Source: Megaustenia siamemsis
Taxonomy: Eukaryota > Mollusca > Gastropoda > Stylommatophora > Ariophantidae
DNA: 64,000 nt
Assembly (NCBI GenBank): GCA_032433765.1
Contig: JAVIAB010000041.1
Coordinates: forward strand, 77,118,335 to 77,182,334
Direction: 5' to 3'
The translations under genes were made by a program, and so were the position numbers. Shown one piece after another: positions 55,641 to 64,000 of the stretch. How positions within the stretch are numbered: the first letter of the stretch is position 1; each line of letters starts with the position of its first letter. The notes under the pieces were generated by a model, which searched no databases, was not told the origin of the DNA, and was given only the letters and a program-made list of their open reading frames with translations.

Positions 55641-56229
55641 TACAAACAGGGCTCTTTTTTTATCGGCATTATGCCAAGAGCATAATGCCGGAACTCATTA
55701 CCATGAATTCGTGGGGGATAAAGCCACAAAGAAACAGCGGATTAGAAAAGACAAATCTACACAGCCTGTTTCTGGATTAAACCCCGACTGTTCTTGCCCA
55801 GAGCCCAAAGACTTATTTGTAGATCCCACCAATATCCCCCCCTCCCCCCTCCACACATGAATGAAATTGTAACAGGAGGTAGGTAGGAAGAAGATAGACT
55901 TTTAAAGTTGGGTCTTGGAAACAGTGTAAGACAGATATTTATTATTTTTGAAAGTGAAGACTTGTTAAACAACAAAATGATTATACCTGTTTGTATTCAG
56001 ATTGTCAGTATGGAATGTGGTGTACGACCTTTGATCTGAGAATTGAAGAGTGACGACGAAATCCACATTAAAATATGTTACCAGTCATAGGTGAAGCCGT
56101 TCCGTTGGATTATTCGTTTCTTTTAAGATCAGTAGAACAGAAACATGATCAGGTTGAGAAGTATGAACGATATAGTTAAAGTGTTTGAGCTAATATTTCT
56201 GACAATGTCCTAATATTTAGCCACTCATG
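55641..56229. other. Non-coding stretch with a doubtful exon-like site
   Basis: At 56001, after TTGTATTCAG, a phase 1 frame reads DCQYGMWCTTFDLRIEE then a stop. The start resembles the DCQYG joint between EGF repeats in this family, but no EGF domain follows. Confidence 0.3.
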
Positions 56230-56620
56230 TTGTGAGAACAGTGGAAAGTACAAAGTACAAATTGACACCTGCATTGGTAAAGCTGCTACCGCCTTCGCTC
56301 GTCTTTATAGGAGTCTGGCAAAACAGCAACCCGACAACTAACTCTTGGTATCACCTGGAAGGATAAAGTGACATACGTGGAGGTCATGAATCGCGCAGGC
56401 CTCCCGAACATCTACACGCTACTCACACAACGTAGGTTACGTAGGCTTGGCCACGTGAACTGTATGAAAGATGACCACATACCAAAATATATATTCTTCG
56501 GACAGCTGGCATATGGTTAAAGAATTATGGGACGCCTAAAACTTTGATTTGTGAACGTTTTTAAACGCGTCATGAAGACTCTGAACATAAAGATATCATC
56601 CGTATAACAGAATTGCACTC
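56230..56620 (+). mobile_element. NL-G non-LTR element, 3' end fragment
   Basis: With frame changes it reads IDTCIGKAATAFARLYRS, LGITWKDKVTYVEVMNRAGL, LLTQRRLRRLGHVNCM and HIPKYIFFGQLAYG, then a decayed GRLK..ERF.TRHEDSEHKD. This is the tail of a widespread non-LTR family distinct from NL-A to NL-F. Confidence 0.78.
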
Positions 56621-56711
56621 TGTCACTCTAGTCAGTTTGCCTAGGAGAATTGTAATTATATTACAATTAGGTTTTTAAATTTTTAATTAATCGTGTTGTG
56701 TATGTTTGTAC

Positions 56712-56739
56712 CTGCTGAAGGCCTTTGCGCCGAAACGTC
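56712..56739 (+). ncRNA. Possible degenerate hammerhead-ribozyme-like core
   Basis: CTGCTGA, then GGC-loop-GCC, then GAAAC and GTC occur in the order and spacing of a hammerhead core (CTGATGA, stem II, GAAA). Position 4 of the first box is changed (C for A). Penelope-like elements carry such ribozymes, and a matching GCCGAAACGTC lies beside the Penelope relic at 45521. The mutation would prevent self-cleavage. Confidence 0.25.
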
Positions 56740-56769
56740 GTTCTGATTTTTTTTGGCCCACTTATTACA

Positions 56770-57513
56770 TGAAGCTTTAACCATACTTTTTAGTTATATA
56801 TTTTTTGTCTGCATATATTTTTTTTCATTTTTCCTATTGAACGTGAACCCTGCTATGATGATTCAACGATGCTGCTTGGGTTGTCTTAGTTAACATCGTT
56901 TAAAAACAACCGTTGGATATCCATATTGTAATAACAGTAATATACATACAGTAATGAATATTCGTGCAATAAATACATGGTTTATGTGTGTAGCCAATAT
57001 GGTACAGTTAACTCTACACAACCACTACTACTGTTTTACAGACATGCACTGTTACACTGCTATACACACATACACCTACGAAATAAAATTGAAGCTGCGG
57101 AAACATTGTGATAACTTGAATGATCTTGAAAAGAAGAGATGCACAAAATATCACTAGCTCTTCTAGATTAACAGCAATCCATCCTACATAAGGTTAACAG
57201 ATACATGTTTCTAGCAATTACCTCACTTTACAAATTATTGAAAGTAAGAGCCATGATAATGACTGTCTTCAGTTTCTGTGAAAAGTCCTGTTTTTTTATT
57301 TACATTTTAAAATCTGATACGCCGAACCATAGGCAACCAACACTAACTTCAACTCTACAAAACAAACCTTTACATTCCCATCTCTAGCACACGTTCCACG
57401 TGTATTCTATTTGTTTCGTACATTTTACCTTACAAGTACACACACACACACACACGCACACGCGCACACGCACACGCACACACACACACATGCACACGCA
57501 CACGCGCACACGC

Positions 57514-57544
<31 letters not shown>

Positions 57545-57665
57545 ATATACATCAGTTGCAATGACCATATGTTCATTTAAAAAATAGTAACAACACTAGA
57601 AACAAATAGAAACTTAAAGTGGCAAACTTTATAAAAGCGGTGTTTATTATTATCTGTGATTTTAG
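56770..57665 (+). other. Non-coding stretch with (CA)n
   Basis: The (CA)n tract with CG interruptions is at 57435-57544. Nothing else was recognised before the TTTTAG acceptor at 57665. Confidence 0.5.
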
Positions 57666-57800
57666 CGTGTCAGAATGGATGGTTTGGCTACGACTGTCAG
57701 TTCAAGTGTCACTGCACGAACAACAGTTGTGATGACAATGGTAACTGTATTAAAGGGGTTAAGTGTCAGAAAGGATGGTTTGGACCAGCTTGTCAATATA
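57666..57800 (+). CDS. EGF-like repeat exon
   Basis: 135 nt, phase 1 at both ends, after TTTTAG and before GTAAGT. It encodes CQNGWFGYDCQFKCHC, NNSCDDNGNCIKGVKC and QKGWFGPACQY. The repeated GWFGxxC, with CxC and CxxxGNC between, is one and a half laminin/MEGF-type EGF units, the same style as the exon at 17698. It is intact and well bounded. It belongs to the F5/8-EGF family and is probably part of the gene that begins at 47486 or continues from 17844; the sequence cannot decide which. Confidence 0.85.
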
Positions 57801-58141
57801 GTAAGTTCCAAGAATGTGTTACCAATTAAAATTGTCTCTTCCAATTACATACAAATCTATAAGAATGTCCAATTATGTTAACTCTACATGCTTATATAAA
57901 GATGTGTTAGCTATTGATGCCAGAAACAGCAATATTTGATAGAGAGAACAGAGGACCAGATACGTTTTGTTGTCAACGTGTTGGAAGCGTTTTCTCATTT
58001 CTGCCAGCCGTTTCATCGTTGTAATAAAGATATCAATGTTGGCACGATATGAAGAAATGAAAAAAAAAAAAACTTTCATAAAAAAACGATAAAATTATTT
58101 TAATATCGGTAGCGATGACATTTTAAAACAACATAAATAAA
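57801..58141 (+). other. Putative intron
   Basis: Nothing recognised. Confidence 0.4.
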
Positions 58142-58405
58142 AAGAGAACTACTAAATACAATTAAGACAAGACAAATGCATTTTTCGGCCACGTTAAAAG
58201 ACACAACAGCCTACTACTAAATGTAATATTGGAGGGAAGATACAAGGTAAAAGAGGCAGAGACAGACCAAAACTAACATGGACGAGTAACATCAAAAGAT
58301 GGACAAGTCAATCTATGACAACATGCATCATCAAAGCAAGAAACAGAGTAGAATGGCGATCCATGGTAACCAACCTTCGTTGCGGAGACGGTACTCGATG
58401 ATGAT
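58142..58405 (+). mobile_element. NL-A 3' end fragment
   Basis: It reads RELLNTIKTRQMHF, then GKRGRDRPKLTWTSNIKRW-like text and NQPSLRRRYSMMI (frame 2 of the tail). It ends GATGATGATT at 58405. Confidence 0.82.
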
Positions 58406-58840
58406 TAATTAAAGCATAAACCATAACCTGTAATGCTGCATCACTTATCATCAGGTCGCAAATAATATAGTAAGGTCAAACTGATCAGTACACCGGTCCA
58501 AAATTAACAAAGCTATATAGCAGCTAACCTCAAGCGTGCCTCAATCCGTGAGGCGCGCCAGGATTAACCGATAACCATAGACCAGATAGTCGCGTTTGTT
58601 ACTTAGGGAGGTGGAGGGGGACTAATGAGTAATAATTATGTAATTAAAAAATAAATGAAAGAGAATATAAACAAATATGGGACATTGTCATCTAACATAG
58701 ATCGGTAGTAAACTAAGGGGGAGATAATGTGATAATAATTGTCTTTATGTTTTGAATGTAGAGTCTCCACTTAGTAATGCTGCTCATAGCAGATGGATAA
58801 CGTTGACCCAGCGGTGCATGTGACGCCTTCAAGGTCGGTA
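58406..58840. other. Non-coding stretch
   Basis: Nothing recognised. Confidence 0.4.
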
Positions 58841-59380
58841 GCCCTACTGAAGGAATCTGGTACGAAGGAATGCGATGTTCATAGCACAATAAGCCTTATG
58901 AGTCACATGACTAAGATATTACTAAGAATCATCATGCGAAGAGCGCGAAACAAAGTCAGGCCAGAAATTAATGATGAACAGTATGGTTTTGTTAGTTGTG
59001 AAGGAACGAGCAATGCCATATACATCATACGATCTTCAGTAGAAAGAGACATGGAGGTCAAAACAGACCTATAACTATGTTGATAGTTTATAGCAAAACA
59101 TTTGGCAAAGTAAAGCATCAAGAAATAATCACAATTTTAGAAAGCATAAACGTAGATAGCAAATATATAATAATAATAATAAAGAACATATACCTGCAAT
59201 ACAAAGCGGCCATAAGAATTGGAAATCAATTGGGAATGAAAATTTAAAAAAATGTTTTAGGCAAGGTTGTGTGTTGTCACCAATTTTGTTTAATATATAA
59301 AGTGAGATTATTTTACGATCCATAAGAGGCATGCCTGGAATAACAAAATATGTCATAATATAAATAATCTAAGACCAAAA
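58841..59380 (+). mobile_element. NL-C reverse transcriptase fragment
   Basis: An open stretch reads LLKESGTKECDVHSTISLMS, HMTKILLRIIMRRARNKVRP, EINDEQYGFVSCEGTSNAIY and VERDMEVKTDL. Decayed palm text follows (IRIGNQLGM, LFNIK, RGMPGI). It is truncated at both ends. Confidence 0.85.
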
Positions 59381-59689
59381 TGGCAGCTTATTTATATTCG
59401 AGCTATGGACTAAGCAATGTTTACATTGAACAACACGAGATATGATATTGCTGCGAGTTGGCAGATGTTTGAAATGTTTTCAGAATGTTTTCAGGGGTTT
59501 GAACATAGATGTTTGTTCACAGTTCGTTAACCTTCGCAGTAGATAAAGTCGTTAATTCGTTTCAGGCGTTTGGGACGTTGGTAGCTAAGGACCCTAACTT
59601 GTGCAAACGGATGGCATTGGCAAGGATCATTTTGAATCTATGAAGTGGGCTCATTTTGTGTTTAACTCGGGGGCATGTGTGCTTTTTAA

Positions 59690-60547
59690 CCAAAGACCTT
59701 TTTTTGGGGACTCAATGAAGATATCCCCGATGGAAGAATAAATTGTACTGTTAGTCCCATACATGATTCGCTTCCAGAGGTTTATGATGTAAACGGGGCA
59801 GTTTTGTCGTTGCAAGTGAATAATGTCCACACCTGTAATTGGTCAGGATTGTGTAGCAGCAGCAGCTTTATAGCCAACACAGAGAACATCACAGGATTGT
59901 GCTGTTCTGAGACAGCTATGCCATGCTACCCTGGGGTTGCCTTTGGTGGGATTACTGTGACCACAGACCACTCTCCATGTGTGTGCCACGTATTTACACC
60001 CCGGAGGGAAATGCTGAATATAACAACATCATGTGCCGTCTGTGATATTAATGACCACAGACCAGGAGCCTCCAGTATGATTGATACAACTGTTGCACCA
60101 GGCATTTCGTCAGCGGAGCCATATCTATGGAATGTTAGTCTGACGTTGTTCTTGAGTGGTGTCCAAGTTGATGAGACATCGGAGTCGTGTGGCGGCTGCT
60201 ACAAGAAGGGAGCGGAGAACATCAAGTTCTGCTGCTATAAAGGAGACTTGTCTTGCTATCCCAGAATTGCCTTAAATGGGATCACTGTAGTTGAAAACTT
60301 CTCCTCTTGTGTAAACTACACATTCACATCTAAGAGTGAATCAGTGAAGGTCACAAAATCATATTCTCTCTGTGGTTTTACTAGCTACAGGTCATGTGGC
60401 TTCTGTTGGATTGGAAATGATAACTTACCACCACTGTGTGTCTATATGTTTGGAATTGGAGTCATCAATGACGGCCTAACATCATCAAGTGCTATGACGA
60501 TCATCGTTTTCGGGAGGACGTGGGCTCCCATGGTATGTGGTGGATAG
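59690..60547 (+). pseudogene. Cysteine-rich frame with two 110-residue modules, family unknown
   Basis: The open frame runs from after a TAA (59687) to TAG (60545). Numbering from 59804, module 1 has CC at 33-34, CYP at 41, GITV at 49, Cys 59, FT at 64 and Cys 80. Module 2 repeats each of these exactly 110 residues later (CC 143-144, CYP 151, GITV 159, Cys 169, FT 174, Cys 190), with about 40% identity over the aligned core. Asn-x-Ser/Thr sites are frequent, so an extracellular location is likely. No signal peptide is visible. Similar upstream text in another frame (DHFESMKWAHFVFNSGAC, NQRPFFGDSMK) suggests a frameshift near 59720 in a longer gene. The last about 35 residues come from dispersed repeat R3. 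It may be a decayed or partial gene. I do not recognise the domain. Confidence 0.5.
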
Positions 60548-60625
60548 GCGGCAGGAACCATTGAAGGCTATGTCTGAAAAGTGTTCCTTCTTGGAGTTTC
60601 CTCATATTCCAAGTCCGGCTTGTTG
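60418..60625. repeat. Dispersed repeat R3, copy 2
   Basis: Homologous to 46255-46486. Here it supplies the 3' end of the cysteine-rich frame. Confidence 0.85.
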
Positions 60626-60954
60626 CAGGAGCTACTGAGTTAAGTGCTCTGTGCACACCGTGAGCTGTGTGTCTCATCCGTTTTGATCCTGCTTCGATAT
60701 CCCGCTTGTTTACGATGAATGATGATATCGTATGACAGGAAACAGTTAGCTGTGTTCACTTTCTGCGCGGTTTCGCCTTATGTCTTTTGGCGTGTGCTGA
60801 GACTGCTACGATGGGGACTACAGTTACCTTTCTTTGTTTGGGATATGCGTTAGTAATTCGGATGATTCCACTGGCACGGGCGGTTGAGCAGTTATGGATT
60901 TTAATTCGTTTGCTGTGAAACCGAGGCCTTCCATAACCAATAACCAATAACCAA
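60626..60954. other. Non-coding stretch
   Basis: Nothing recognised apart from a triple CCAATAACCAATAACCAAT at 60932-60955. Confidence 0.45.
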
Positions 60955-61475
60955 TCTAAGGTATGCTGATGATACAGTTTTAATCGATAAGAGCGAAAAG
61001 GAGTTACAAGAAATGTTAGATATTATAGTGAAAGAAAGCAAAAAAAGGATTCAACCTCAATAGCAAAAAGACAGATGTAATGGTAACAACAAAGAAAAAG
61101 TCAGCACCGCAATGTTCAATAGAGATAAGTTGAACAATATCAAAACCGGTAAATGATTTTGAATATCTAGGAACATTGTTAACCTTAGATGGTAGATGTA
61201 CAACACAGGTGAGATGCAGAATGGCTCAGGAAAAAGAGATTGCCAAAATATGAAGATACTGCGCAATCAATTTTTGACAATACAAATAAAAAAGAGTTCT
61301 TAAATATTTGGTACAGCCAGTAGTAACATGTGGATGTTAATCATGTACAACAGGACATCAGACAGGAAAATCACTGGAGTCTGTATAAATATTGTTGCTA
61401 GAGAAGAGAATACATGGACAGCTATGAAGAGTAATGAAAACGTTCTGAAAGAGGCCAAACCAAAAGACAGCTTTT
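60955..61475 (+). mobile_element. NL-C 3' half, degenerate
   Basis: It reads LRYADDTVLI-like text, KKRIQPQ, VNDFEYLGTLLTLDGRCTT (with a shift), RMAQ, LTIQI, and then ENTWTAMKSNENVLKEAKPK. It ends at about 61475, where duplicated non-coding sequence begins. Confidence 0.82.
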
Positions 61476-61539
61476 TTTTCAGACAGATCCGACAAGGGCG
61501 TTTTCTTGACGGGGTTTACTTCTTTACTTATAAAAACCA

Positions 61540-62230
61540 TGAAATCTGACTTTGTAAAAGCCTGGAGTTCGATGTTGAATCGCTTGTGCATGGTTTCTTA
61601 TCGAGGTTGCGTTGTCGGCAATGCTTGAAGATGCCCTTTCCGAACTCTGACTTAACAAAATATCTAAGCAAGTGCTTCGACTCCAACGTACTGATTATTG
61701 AAGGTTTCCTTTACTGAATTCAGAGTCCACATATCTTTGTGACCAAAACATCCCAGGCTTTTCATAGTAGAGTTCGATGTTTTTGCAAAATTGAACGATA
61801 TATCTATCACTATATATTGCTTGATCCCGTGTGTTACCGGAGCCTCATTATGAGGGAGGTAAAGAATAGTGACACTGTGACCTTCCAGGCATGTCGTAAG
61901 AGGCGACTAAGGAGTTTGATCGATGGCTTGACAAGCTGTCTTTGTAAAAAGTATTGTTATGGAAACAGCACCATAGATTTTAGATCAGTGATCTCTGCAA
62001 TATGTGCCATTTTGGCACACAAGGTTTCTGTTTTTGAGATTGTGGTTCTGCCCTAAGTGCCGTCTTCGGCTCGAAAGGACAAGAGATATACATATATATA
62101 TATATATTGCATGCAGAGTTCATTTTGTAAACTCTAGCACTTTGAAGATCATTCCCTGGTAGTCACGCAGTAACAACACATTGAACTCATTGTTTTTATT
62201 GCTATGGGGAAGTCGTTTTGTGAAGAAATA
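61540..62230. repeat. Segmental duplication D1, copy 1
   Basis: Shared with 62590-63230: AATCTGACTTTGTAAA, CCGAACTCTGACTTA, GAAGGTTTCCTTTACTGAAT, GAGTTCGATGTTTTT, and at the far end TTTGTAAACTCTAGCACTTTGAAG and CCCTGGTAGTCAC. It also contains (TA)n at about 62088-62107. Confidence 0.75.
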
Positions 62231-62589
62231 GTTGTTGGGATGCTTACAGGAAATCTTTATCAAGACTTTGCTAATAATCGATGTGCGTCAATCTAGACAG
62301 AACCTTGGAGAGTGTGAAAACGGTAACCTTAGTGACATAAACAGAATCGTGAAATAGAAAGCCAAAGCTAATTGTGCTAGAGCTTGAGATTTGCGATAAT
62401 GAACGATGTACCCGCTACTTGTTGTCGAAGATTAATCCAAGTATCTTTCTCCCAACTAATTCAAGACTGTTGGCTGACAGTCACTAAGACACAGAGCAGG
62501 GACTGTAAATATTCCGGGTGATTAGCGAGTATCGCTTTCAGCGATGTAACGATGTGATTTGCTTTCCGAATATTGCTCTGTTGGAAATC

Positions 62590-63230
62590 TTGAAGGCTGA
62601 CTTTGTATAAACTTGCATTGCGGGATTCACTATCTCAGTATAACATCGAGATTCCGTTGTCTGCAAACACAAATAAGTCAATTTCGAACTCTGTCAAATA
62701 CCTAAGCACAGTGATTCAACCTCATTGTACTGTATAATGAAGGTTTCCTGGAATTGAATTCAACCTCCACGGATCTTCATGACCAGCATATTCAGGCTGT
62801 GAAAGAGCTCGATGTTTTTTTTGTTCCAAAAGTAAACTATATATCTCTCTTACTAAAAGGGAGCTCATAAAAAACATCAGAAAGAAACAACGATCAATAT
62901 TTTTCGGGCACATCATGAGAATAGGAAAGTTGGAATAAGTGATTATAACTGGCAAAATCAAATGAAAGATAGATCGCGGACGACAAAGAGAGAAAATACT
63001 TGACAGATGGTGTCATGTCATGGAAAACACTCAACAATAGAACTGATCCGATGCATTGTAGATATATATTAGTGTGGAAAGACATGACCGCCAACGCCAA
63101 CCGTCATGGCACATGATGATGATGATATCTCTTACTACCTGTTGCTTTCAGATCAATTGGTAAACTCTAAGACATTAAAGACTATTCCCTAGTAGTCACT
63201 TGGCAACAGCACAGGGAGCTCATCGTTTCG
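62590..63230. repeat. Segmental duplication D1, copy 2, interrupted by NL-C
   Basis: The same blocks as copy 1 occur in the same order about 1050 bp downstream. NL-C 3' sequence (62872-63115) sits between them. Confidence 0.72.
62872..63115 (+). mobile_element. NL-C 3' end with (GAT)n
   Basis: It reads ELIKNIRKKQRSIFFGHIMR, IITGKIK, DRGRQREKILDRWCHVMENT and HDRQRQPSWHMMMM, ending in GATGATGATG at about 63125. Confidence 0.87.
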
Positions 63231-63243
63231 GGTGCTGAGCGGT

Positions 63244-63600
63244 TGCATCACTGAGCAACCACTCCTTTCCACTGCACAGCTCCACCTACACTCTGACTTC
63301 TCTAACCGACTTTCTACTAACTGACAAAACTGCTGGTCAGTACTGTTTGCCCATGCAAACCATCAGTACCAACGGCAAACAATACAGACAAGCAGTTTTG
63401 TAAGTTAGTAGAAAGTCGGTTAGAGAAGTCAGAGAGCAGGTGGAGCTGTGCAGTGGAAAGGAGTGCTTGCTCAGTAATGCAGCCAATACAGATGCACATA
63501 AGACAAATAGCTGATGTCGTCTGATTGAAGTCCAACAGTGGCGAGTCTCACTGCCTTTGGTACTGATGGTTTGCATGGGCAAACAGTACTGACCAGCAGT
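63244..63600. repeat. Compound inverted repeat X-Y-X'-spacer-Y'
   Basis: Arm X (63244-63334) and its reverse complement X' (63391-63482) are about 95% complementary over about 90 bp. Arm Y (63335-63375) and Y' (63553-63595) pair over about 42 bp. The arms interlock rather than nest, so both pairs cannot form simple hairpins at once. There is no coding content. Confidence 0.9.
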
Positions 63601-64000
63601 TGCCTTCACTGATGGGATGATTTAACAGTGTCTCAACGACATCTCAACCATAATCGTGACAAGGAGTGCCCTCTTTCGTAACGTGAGTCTGACCAGAGTG
63701 GGCCTGTGTGGGCTGGTCTTGATTTCAGAGCATCTGCCACAAACCTCTCTTCGCAACGTGTGCAAGGGGTTGTGGTCGGTTAGACCTCTCTCTAAGAAAT
63801 TAACAGAGTGTGAACATGGACAAGTGATGATATTCAGACGCAGGTTTTTATATGTAAATCCATCTTGGTTGTTATTTCATTGTTGAACTTTAGTTGAATT
63901 GATCACGTAGTGAGAACTGTTTTTAACTTAATATGTGTTGAGTGAAATGTTTGACAATTGATTGATTGATAGTTCGTCATTGAATATAATAAACCGTTTT
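63601..64000. other. Right edge, nothing recognised
   Basis: A 76-codon plus-strand frame (63656-63886) has no domain. It contains the tetranucleotide repeat ATTGATTGATTGAT near 63958. Confidence 0.4.

Noticed and set aside
55364..55780. Repetitive frames of 85-121 codons
   Set aside because: Shadows of the 57-bp tandem repeat.
56001..56044. Exon starting DCQYG in phase 1
   Set aside because: It stops after 17 codons and has no EGF cysteines beyond the first; too weak.
63317..63609. Minus-strand frames with cysteine-rich ends
   Set aside because: They fall within the inverted repeats and are read through complementary arms; no domain.

Overview
The window is eukaryotic and animal. It has GT-AG bounded exons in phase 1, long introns, non-LTR, Penelope-like, hAT and Tc1-like elements, tRNA-derived SINEs and many minisatellites. 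Secreted or membrane proteins that join an F5/8-type (fucolectin-like) domain to EGF-like repeats, together with this repeat mix, suggest a lophotrochozoan, most likely a mollusc such as a gastropod. That placement is inferred from protein style. No bacterial operon, rRNA, true tRNA gene or CRISPR array was seen.

Host-gene content is sparse. (i) A plus-strand gene has three clear phase 1-1 exons: both halves of an F5/8-type C domain (6946-7164, 13991-14212) and an EGF-like exon (17698-17844). The intron between the domain halves has swollen with transposons. (ii) A signal-peptide-like first exon at 47486-47555 and an EGF exon at 57666-57800 look like a second member of the same family. (iii) An intronless EGF-rich relic lies at 32380-32906. 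(iv) An intronless Bcl-2-like reading frame with BH1 and BH2 motifs lies at 23668-24243, broken by one in-frame stop. (v) A cysteine-rich frame with two copies of a 110-residue module lies at 59690-60547; I cannot name its family.

The rest is mainly mobile-element debris. At least seven non-LTR families are recognisable, named here NL-A to NL-G. NL-A and NL-C are endonuclease plus reverse transcriptase types. NL-B and NL-F also carry RNase H. NL-D, NL-E and NL-G are seen only as 3' parts. Two hAT elements have clear 8-bp target duplications. hAT-1 (9169-13192) sits inside an NL-C reverse transcriptase gene, and its own transposase contains 33 perfect-length copies of a 45-bp unit. hAT-2 (24313-26897) lies about 70 bp after the Bcl-2-like frame. 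A Penelope-like relic (44370-45450), a Tc1/mariner-type transposase relic (48028-48588) and three tRNA-related SINE families complete the set.

Layout: 1-6.7 kb NL-A/B/C relics; 6.9-17.9 kb F5/8-EGF gene with NL-C and hAT-1 in its intron; 18.9-22.9 kb NL-D and NL-E; 23.7-26.9 kb Bcl-2-like frame and hAT-2; 27-29.5 kb duplicated non-coding sequence and an 18-bp array; 30.1-34.9 kb NL-F pieces around the EGF relic; 35-36 kb 80-bp satellite; 36.4-42.2 kb NL-A/E/B fragments; 43.6-45.5 kb minisatellite with SINE and Penelope relic; 46-48.6 kb SINE, signal exon, Tc1 relic; 49-55 kb a dense NL-A/C/B block; 55-57.8 kb arrays and EGF exon; 58-64 kb NL-A/C fragments, the cysteine-rich frame, a roughly 1-kb duplication and a complex inverted repeat.
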